Assembly (NCBI GenBank): GCA_036244855.1
Contig: BQKZ01000158.1
Span: 162,436-215,458 of the forward strand
Reading direction: 5' to 3'
Length of the DNA stretch: 53,023 bases
From: Temnopleurus reevesii
Lineage: Eukaryota > Echinodermata > Echinoidea > Temnopleuroida > Temnopleuridae
Notes under the pieces: generated by a model
Databases searched by the model: none
The model's input: only the letters and a program-made list of their open reading frames with translations
Told to the model about the DNA's origin: nothing
Made by a program: the position numbers and the translations under genes
Shown: positions 45,245-53,023 of the stretch, piece after piece
Numbering within the stretch: position 1 is the stretch's first letter
Layout of the letters: each line of letters begins with the position of its first letter

Positions 45245-46345
45245 GATATGCATCCGTATGTTACAGATCCCCGCCCTTCAGTGCATCTTTACATGTACGT
45301 ATACTCTAAGCATGCATATCTCCACCCTAAGGAGGCATATCTACATTCTAAGAACGAATATCTCTACCCTAAGGATGCATAATGTACTCTAAGGATGCAT
45401 ATCTACATTCTAAGAACGAATATCTCTACCATATATAAGGATGCATATGTCTACTTTAAGGACGCATATATCTACTCTAAGGATGCACATCTCCATCCTC
45501 AGGATGCATATCTCCACCCTAAGGATGCATAATGTACTCTAGGGATGCATATCTACATTCTAAGGATGCATATCTCTACCCTATATAAGAACGCATATGT
45601 CTACTCTAAGGATGCATGTTTCTACCCTATATAATGATTCATATATCTACTTTAAGGATGTATATCTAACACGATATAAACTATTTCCGTAAAATAAAGT
45701 GGGTCATGGGACAATAGATCCGTATCCCGTGTATTGAACTGTGCGGACACAACAATCACAAGCCGATTTAGATTTGAATAGCATTACAAACTAAGGTGCT
45801 ATGAATTGGCGTTCGACTTAATATTTCGGAAGTAGATTATATCGTGTTATCTCTACTCTAAGGATGTATATCTCCACTCTAAGGATGCATATGTCCTCCC
45901 TAAGGATGCATATATCTATTCTAAGAATGCATATGTCCTCCCTAAGGATGCATATCTCTACCCTATATACGGATGCATATGCCTTCTTTAAGGATGCATA
46001 TGTCTACTCTAAGGATGCACATTTATAGCCTAAGGTTACATATCTCTGCTCTAAGGATGTTTATCTCTACTCTAAGGATGCATATTATGCCCTCCTTAAG
46101 GATGCATATCTCCAACCTAAGGGTCCATATCTCTACCCTATATAAGGATGCATATGCCTTCTTTAAGGATGCATATGTCTACTTTAAGGATGCATATGTC
46201 TACTCTAAGGATGCATATTTCTAGCCTAAGGTTATACATCTCTGCTCTAAGGATGTTTATCTCTACTCTAAGGATGTATATATTTACTCTTAGGATGCAT
46301 ATCTCCATCCTGACAATGCAACACTATGTCCATACTAAGGGTTCA
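45245..46345. repeat. About 21-bp minisatellite
   Basis: Dozens of imperfect units of CTAAGGATGCATATCTCTAC, with variants such as CCCTATATAAGGATGCAT. Interrupted at 45668-45848 by a MITE. ORFs across it are repeats of LRMHISTL-like peptides and not credible genes. Confidence 0.9.
45668..45848. mobile_element. MITE family M1, copy 3, inside the minisatellite
   Basis: 181 bp, ends AACACGATATAAACTATTTC and ATTATATCGTGTT, flanked by ATCT at 45664-45667 and 45849-45852. Removing the element and one ATCT restores the array unit. Confidence 0.88.
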
Positions 46346-48000
46346 TATGTCAAAAATAGGTGCTGCTATTGTACCAGGGACTGCAGATTTAGCAAACTTG
46401 ACCAAATAATTGCGGTTTGTCCGACTATGCATTACTCTTCTGCGGTCATACATGTTAAAGTTAGGTGATCAAAGTCAAGAAGATTGTTGAAAAAAGGACA
46501 CGAAAACGACATTGTTTATGTTTCGGGAAAAAAGACGAACATTCAAGATTAATGGAATGAAATTCATGAAAAATATGTCGGTAACTTTATTTTAGCTTTT
46601 GAAAATAAACAAAGTAGACTATGTATTGACTACTTTAACGATCATTGTAAAAAACAGAATACAAAAATGAAATTTCAAGGCTAATGGAAGGAAATGCACG
46701 AGAAATATTCAATATATTTACCAGTTTACCAATTTGGTAATTTTTAATGTTCCAACAATAGATAAAATAGGTTGACTTTTTAAATTATCATTTTCATTTA
46801 AATAGTACATAAACTCGATTTCTCTTTAACATTATTATTAGAAAGTGCAATTAAATCATATTTGTCAAACATCATGTTCAGAAGAAAAAAACAGTCTATT
46901 TCCGGCTTTAGTAAAAACAAAAAAAAAATAGCTAAAAATATAGGGAAAATATATTTTCTCATGTAGAAAAAAATCAGGGTATTATTATTAGTATCATCAT
47001 TAATCTGTACCAAGTGCAAATGCTGACACGATGTAGTAAACAATAGGAAAAATAATTCGTGTTATACCCTTGCTATTTTATTATTAAAAAAAGACAAGCA
47101 CGTGTAGGCAGAACTTTCATCATGTGCTAGTCGTAAAGATATCACATTTGTTAAATTTGTATGGCAAAAATAATTATTAACAATTTATGTTGTATGTTAT
47201 AACATGAACATATAACATATAATAGATTGTATATTTTATATGTAATACGTATTTCATTATATTTATTTTCTGTTTCGCTTTTATTTTCTTGTATAAACTA
47301 GTATAAACGCCATTGCATATTGCTGCAGTAACTATATTTTTGTATATTGCATTTAAATCGCTTGGTATTCCTAGTCTTATTCTAAATTTTCTGTGTTTTG
47401 TTTGGTGTTTACTTTGCTTTGTTTCATTCTGTTTTGTTTAGATACTTCTTTGTCACTATTGTTTTGATAATTTCTTTGTATTATGTTCATGATAATCCCA
47501 TTCTTATATCAATAAATTGATTTAATTTAATTTGCGTGTTTTGTTTTGCCTGTCTCACTATCTCTAGGAATTAGATTTCCTTCCAACTTGATCCTGAAAT
47601 ACCTAAGTTTTTGCCCAACCACGTACCCATCCCCCTCCCCCTCCCTTTGGTAGGCTCGCCATTGAAATGGTGACTCGACAATTGCTCCGGCAACAATTAT
47701 TCCGATCCCAATTATTATCTAGACGTAGAGTTAAGGTTAGGGTTGATAGTGTTTATGTTTCAGATTGATGTGAGGATGAGGAATAGGATTAGAGTTAGGG
47801 TCTAGCTTGATGTTAGGTTTGACGTTCGGTTTGCTGCGTACATTATTTATCAGAGCAATCATCGCCGAAGCAAATGTCACGGAACAACTAGTATTGATAT
47901 ACCCCCTACACCGAACAACAAATACAACCCGTACAACAAGTTGTGATGGGGCGAGAATGTCATCTTATCACAGTGATCGACACTCGTAGGTTTTAGAAAC
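46346..48000. other. Gene-free stretch
   Basis: AT-rich. Around 47230-47530 it ends in CAATAAATTGATTTAATTT, possibly a retrotransposon tail. No coding recognised. Confidence 0.5.
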
Positions 48001-48011
48001 TGTTTGACGTA

Positions 48012-48138
48012 GGCCTGTGGACGATCGAAAACGAGTGCGCATCTGATCTACGCAATAAATGATGCACACATCTGTTGGGGACTTGTCATTCACTGCGCCC
48101 ATCAGATGCGCACTCGTTGTCTATCGTCCACAAGCCTC
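48012..48138. repeat. Palindromic element family P, intergenic copy
   Basis: GGCCTGTGGACGATCGAAAA then CGAGTGCGCATCTGAT pairs with ATCAGATGCGCACTCGTTG...CGTCCACAAGCC. It is the least decayed member and supports the two intronic copies. Confidence 0.7.
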
Positions 48139-48359
48139 TGTGCACCAATGTTGAAAACCCACTACTATGATGACATAGGCCTCGAGGTGGTGGGGGCGTG
48201 GAAAGGTAGACTCGTTTTGTTTCCTCAGCTGCACCCATCCATCCAACAAAAAATACCCTAGGGATCCGGTCAATACGACGTCATTTCTCCTCTGTACTAT
48301 GGAAGCATGAACGCATAAAAAACATTGATATACACCATTAAAAGGCCTACACGGCATAA

Positions 48360-48767
48360 ATATGTACGAGATGTATTCAATTATCTATTTAAACATGATT
48401 TAATATGATAACAAGATCAATCATATACAATTTGGCTTCCATCTTGTTCCTGGAGCAAAAGAGATATATCAAAACATTAAATAATATAGGACTTAAATGA
48501 AATGGTACAATTACATAATTATTAATGATACGTAGATAAGTAGAAGAAATAGATTTACAGCATGGATACAGAATAGAAAAAGAAAATGGCTGTGCGTTCA
48601 TGATCATGTGCCGGAGTTAGTACGGTTGGATATGTGAAGTGGGGATTATTTGAGGTACATGTTTTGTATAGTCTTTTGAAGAAATCAATTATTGGGAATT
48701 TCTGAAAAATGGGTGAAAGGCTGCTCCAAACTTTGCCACCAGCGCGGCGTAGAGGAGACACATACAT
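48360..48767 (-). mobile_element. Probable 3' end of a non-LTR retrotransposon
   Basis: The minus-strand reading RRAGGKVWSSLSPIFQKF followed by FFKRLYKT resembles the C-terminal WNSLP...FK..LK signature of LINE ORF2 proteins. It is followed by an AT-rich 3' UTR. Only this end is visible. Confidence 0.4.
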
Positions 48768-48769
48768 TC

Positions 48770-49709
48770 ACTTTGTATGATGATTGCGAAATGTGATGAC
48801 TGAAAATATCTTCATAATGAACTGACTCGGCATCGTGGTTTTCATTTTAAATGAAGTTGTTGGTTAGTTACAAATCGATTCGCATTCCGATTAATGATGC
48901 ATCTTAGAAGTCTCCTGAAGACAAGGAATGTACTGTCGTCCAAAGATGTGTAAAGAACATAGAAGACGAACAACAACTGATTGACCACACTAAAGCAGGG
49001 GTGTCTTGTAAGGAACAACTTATCGGTCTAATTGCTTACAGTGAACATGGTGAACAACACTTACAATGGCATATGGTATTCTGTTTTCTAAAGAAAATGA
49101 CAAACTGCAGATTAGTCTACGGTAGATGTGAAAACAGCAGAGCGTAATAATCCAATATTTTTATATAATATTCATATACTATTATATAATATATCTACCG
49201 CGTTCCTCTTTGACCCCGCCCCATCCCCCAATGAATGTACGCGCTTGTTACACCCCCCTCTGTTTTACGCAACATATACATTTATCTTCACCCACTTTTA
49301 GTTCATGCTACATCTTCCCCTGTCTGTGTTCATATATCATTCTCTAGACGACCCTTCATTCGTTTCCTTTTGTAAAAGAGCGACTATTTCTTGAAAACAC
49401 ATTGTAAAAAACAAACAACAAGAACAATAACAATATAACGAACCAAACAAGTCGTAAACTTTTAACGCGTAAAGTATGTATTGGTTTAAAGTCGTATAGA
49501 TAACTTCACAAACAAATCACCTCATAAATCAGCAACAATCTGACGGTGATAGAACGAAAGGATGGTACTCTGACAGGCAAAGTGGTAAAAAGGATTTTAC
49601 GCTCGGCTAATGTAGAATGGGAAAAGGAAATTGGTCTCAGTAAAGAGTTTTGAGTGTCTGCGAAAGTGTGTAAATGTGGGTGCGTGGTGATTGTGTGTGG
49701 GTGTGTGTG

Positions 49710-49749
<40 letters not shown>

Positions 49750-50390
49750 ACGAGAAACAGAAAAAGAGAGAGAAAGAAAGAAAGAAAGAAAGGGAGAGAG
49801 AGAGATTTGGGAAATTGAGAAAGTTGTGAAATGAAAGCATGAGATAAGGAAAGAATTCGTAAAACATAGGGAAATCTATTTCTGCATGCTAAGGCAATTT
49901 CTTTGGTTCGTGCGCCTTTAGTAATATGAAAAATCACTGAATGCGTATTTTGTGCATATACATCCGTATTTCGTGAAAATATTAATTGTTATCTCTAAAT
50001 CGTATCATCCATCCCAAAAAAGATATCGAAGTATTAACAAATCCACACCCGTTTCATGTTTAAAGATGTATAGTTGTACAAAAAATACAATCGCTATCAT
50101 TGCACAGCCTTAAACCAAGCACGCCACATCTTTAATAATCCACCCAAAGAAAACGATATCCTTTTAAGAACCATATACATCACCCCCGGCTGTGAACGTG
50201 GACTACAATCGCTATAATTAAAACAACAGCCTCCGCTGACGAAGCCTAAAATAACTATCGTTCATGATTTACGCATCGTTGACATGTTTAGGGGAACCTG
50301 TCACAGCAAGATGCCCATGCATGCGATACAGACGGGTATAGCTCCGAAACAGACCTCTAATATATGAATGAGATGACATTCGAGAGGAGT
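48770..50390. other. Gene-free stretch with microsatellites
   Basis: Contains (GT)n/(TA)n at 49699-49750 and a GA-rich tract at 49757-49806. No gene seen. Confidence 0.6.
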
Positions 50391-50396
50391 GGAACT

Positions 50397-50965
50397 TAAA
50401 GCCCTAGTCACAATCATCATGTCGTAGAAGCCCGGAAGCAGCATTATTAAACACGACTCTTTGTTCAGTTCACAATTAGGTGCATCCGAACAAAGAGTCG
50501 TTTTGAATCGTGTTCAGTCGGGGCTTCTGTATGTAAGATAGGAGCCCAGACATAACACGATTCAACAAGACTTTTTGCTCGGAGGCAGTTACTATAAACT
50601 GACCAGAGTAGTGATGAATCGAAGCTTCTATGCAACTGGCGTTTAACAGCGCTATATAAAGCTCCAGTCACATAGAATCATAGAATCGGCGTAAATATTC
50701 AGAATTGAATCAGAAACGCCTTTAAATCTAAATTCATCATCATCATCAATCACCGATTGAAAACGATTTAGCACGACTCTTTGTACTACCCCTGAACAAA
50801 AAGTCGTGTTCGATCGTGTTCAATCAGGGCTTCTGTATGGCACATAGATTTAAAACCCGACAGAACCCAATTCAACACCACAATTTGTTCAGGAGCAGTT
50901 AACTGTTAATTACACAAAGAGTCGTATTGAATCGTGTTTAATCGGGGCTCTTGTGTAACTGGGGA
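50397..50965. repeat. Cluster of hairpins related to the MITE at 36409
   Basis: Several copies of CACGACTCTTTGTTCAG paired with GAACAAAGAGTCG, with flanking AGCCCGGAAGCA and TCGGGGCTTCTGT motifs, as in gene C intron 4. The copies are partly nested and decayed. Confidence 0.65.
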
Positions 50966-51229
50966 TTTAGCTTGGTATACATTAGGGTTACAAGGAAGAT
51001 TTCTTTTTCTGATGACATAAATTGATATGGGCTTTACTAATCGACGAATATTATAATAATGACAATATAAGAGACTTTAGCATAATTATCAGAAGGTTAA
51101 ATCAGAAGGTGAAAAAAATTACGTGATGCACTCAGCTTCGCTGACATTTTTATTTTCTCCTATATTTTTTTCTATTATGAATTGAATTGGGAGGGATATT
51201 TTGAGATTTTTTTTTTAAATTTCACTTCA

Positions 51230-51990
51230 AGAATAGAAATTGCTCATCGGAGCCATCAATTCTGTCATCAAAAGAGAAACGTCACAATATCAATTGGTGA
51301 AATAATTCGATAAGACAACATAATATTCTAGATTTACAACATAAAGCGAATTAACATGAACATTTTGATCAAAACTTCAATATCAGGCTGAGATTTACAA
51401 TGTCTTCTTGTCGTATACTTACATATTAAATAACAATCCAGCCATCAAAAAAGGAATTTACCAACAGAAGTGGTGAGTGATACGATAAAACAGCAGAATG
51501 CTTTAGATTACAAATGAACATGAAATGGGGAAAATATATCTTACAAAACAATTTATATTAGTTTTAAAAATTAATACTAAAAGTAATGTATGCATGTAAA
51601 TCCTCAACTCATTTATACAAACGGGAAATGACCACAAAAAGGGATTGAGAAATTTGATAAAACATCAAAATACTTTCGATTCCAAACATACTCTGAAATA
51701 TAAAATGATAACTTATAAGAAATTTATACTTCATTACAGGAAGAAACTTTGAATTCCTCATTGGAGCATACATCATATCAACTTAACCAGAAAAAAGAGA
51801 AGTCACTATATCGATTCGGTGAATAATGCAATGATACATCAAACTATTCTAGCGTTGAAATTAAAAAGGATAAATCTAAAAGACAATTCATGATTCAATT
51901 CAGGAAGAAATGAAACATTCTTGTTTGGAGCATCAATCCAGCCATCAAAAAGAGACTTCACTTTAAGAAGTGGGTGAGTAATATCTTAGA
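51230..51990. repeat. Degenerate tandem repeat, about 160-190 bp period
   Basis: The motif GGAGCATCAATCCAGCCATC, followed by AAAAGAGA..TCAC, GGTGAATAAT.CGATA and ACATCAAA.TATTCTAG, recurs near 51250, 51440, 51615, 51765 and 51930 with heavy divergence. Confidence 0.55.
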
Positions 51991-52337
51991 TGAACTCATG
52001 TGGAAGGCATGCCTCTAAGTGCACCGGCACAGTGACCACAACAGACAAAAGAATTAAACAACTACCATTCAAGCCTTCACAGCATTGCTCCAGAATACAA
52101 GATGCAGTTCACCTTCTTATTTTTGCAAAGAAATGTAGATCAGTTGCCGTGTCTGTTTTTAATGATCACAGAACTAATTTCACTTGTGTGTGAAAGCTAT
52201 TCTGAAGGCTGGAATGTGAGTTGTTTACTTTGTCCGGTTTTGCTGTTCATTCTGCTCACAGTGAATGCAAGTTCAACATCACGTCTCTGTGCTGACGTCA
52301 TTGCACGAACGTGTGTGTGAGTCAGGTTAGATGACAG

Positions 52338-52782
52338 ATATCAGTCAGGGAAACTCTCGCTTTATCGAGATCTCGTTTTTTCGAGATAATACGCAGTTCG
52401 GCGATAGAGGTCGGAGCGCTACGAAATCGTGCGGGTCAGATCGCCTGTGTAAAGTGAATGGCAATTTATTTTTCCGTCATACATACCCATCATTAAAAAA
52501 TCATTAACAAAAAACCTCAAGGTGGCGAATTTTCTTACTAACATATAAGGTGTGAAAATTATTTCTCTTCAACATACTAGCGTACCAAAATTCGCCACCT
52601 TGAGGTTTTTTTATAATGATTTTTTGATAATGGGTATGTAAGACGGAAAAACAAATTGCCATTCACTTTACACAGGCGATCTGACGGCACGATTTCGTAG
52701 CGCTCCGACCTCTATCGCCGAACTGCGTATTATCTCGAAAAAACGAGATCTCGATAAAGCGAGAGTTTCCCTGACTGGATAT
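52338..52782. mobile_element. Foldback palindrome, 195-bp arms
   Basis: Near-perfect inverted arms 52338-52533 and 52588-52782 start TCAGTCAGGGAAACTCTCGC and end at AACCTCAAGGTGGCGAATTT around a loop of about 54 bp. The only mismatches are scattered single bases, so the insertion looks young. Confidence 0.9.
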
Positions 52783-52908
52783 GGCTATCCCATCTCCCTC
52801 TTGTTCGTTCTGCATTTTCAATGTCCTCATCGCCCACCCTCCCCATTCTTTCCGTTCATCCTTTCTCGCTTTCCCCTTTTCTCTCGATCTCTCTCTCTCC
52901 CCTCTCTC

Positions 52909-52983
52909 TCTTTTGCCCTCTCTCTCACATCACACACACACACACACACACAGACACACACACACACACACATACTTACACAC
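52909..52983. repeat. (CT)n and (CA)n microsatellites
   Basis: CT-rich from about 52878, then about 25 CA units with a single interruption. Confidence 0.9.
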
Positions 52984-53023
52984 ACTAATTCTCTCCCTAC
53001 CTTCTCAATGTCTGCATCGTCCA

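Noticed and set aside
45245..46345. CRISPR-like spacing of short repeats
   Set aside because: Units are imperfect and adjacent with no unique spacers, and the genome is eukaryotic.
45973..46468. ORFs of repeated LRMHISTL-like peptides
   Set aside because: Frames of the 21-bp minisatellite; no start context, introns or homology.
52059..52320. Overlapping 67- and 72-residue ORFs with some cysteines
   Set aside because: No signal peptide with clear cleavage, no splice context and no recognisable motif.

Overview
This is a eukaryotic, intron-containing, AT-rich and repeat-dense window. It has GT-AG introns, phase-conserved exons, tRNA-derived SINEs, LINE and Penelope-like debris and many MITE-like inverted repeats. 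There are no operons or ribosome binding sites. The repeat style (SINEs with tails like GCGCTATATAAAT(TTA)n, Penelope-like and L2/CR1-like elements) and the VWC genes suggest a marine invertebrate deuterostome, most likely an echinoderm. The species cannot be read from the sequence.

The real gene content is one small tandem family on the + strand. Copy B (13937-24926) is a complete nine-exon gene for a predicted 589-residue type I membrane protein: signal peptide, VWC1, module 1, VWC2, module 2, VWC3, one transmembrane helix and an 18-residue basic cytoplasmic tail. The modules are about 140-160 residues each, and each is split over two exons. I do not recognise the module as a named domain. 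Copy C (30073-43482) keeps all nine exons and splice sites but has two in-frame stops in exon 7. The normal transcript would therefore end after 439 residues, without VWC3 or the membrane anchor. Copy A (about 3190-5825) is only a promoter plus a signal-peptide exon. Its TATA box is split from exon 1 by a 468-bp inverted-repeat insertion.

Layout: 1-3190, repeats (a 188-bp identical direct repeat, an L2-type tail inside a TIR element, a hairpin, a MITE). 3190-5825, gene A remnant with two SINEs and a MITE. 6262-10205, a foldback-like element with long TIRs. 10780-12471, a polypurine tract with an assembly gap and a broken Penelope-like element whose 5' piece is inverted. 12472-13936, promoter region of gene B, duplicated around a single N. 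13937-25698, gene B and 3' UTR. 26110-27390, a broken L2/CR1-type reverse transcriptase. 28046-30072, promoter region of gene C interrupted by a 286-bp tandem array. 30073-43945, gene C. 43946-53023, no recognisable gene; MITEs, a minisatellite, a TIR element with an internal tRNA-like promoter, hairpin families, degenerate tandem repeats and a 445-bp foldback palindrome.

B and C align through promoter, exons, introns and early 3' UTR. Insertions present in only one paralog can therefore be read as events after the duplication, and several show clear target-site duplications. Protein interpretations are by eye from translation and motif recognition; no searches were run.
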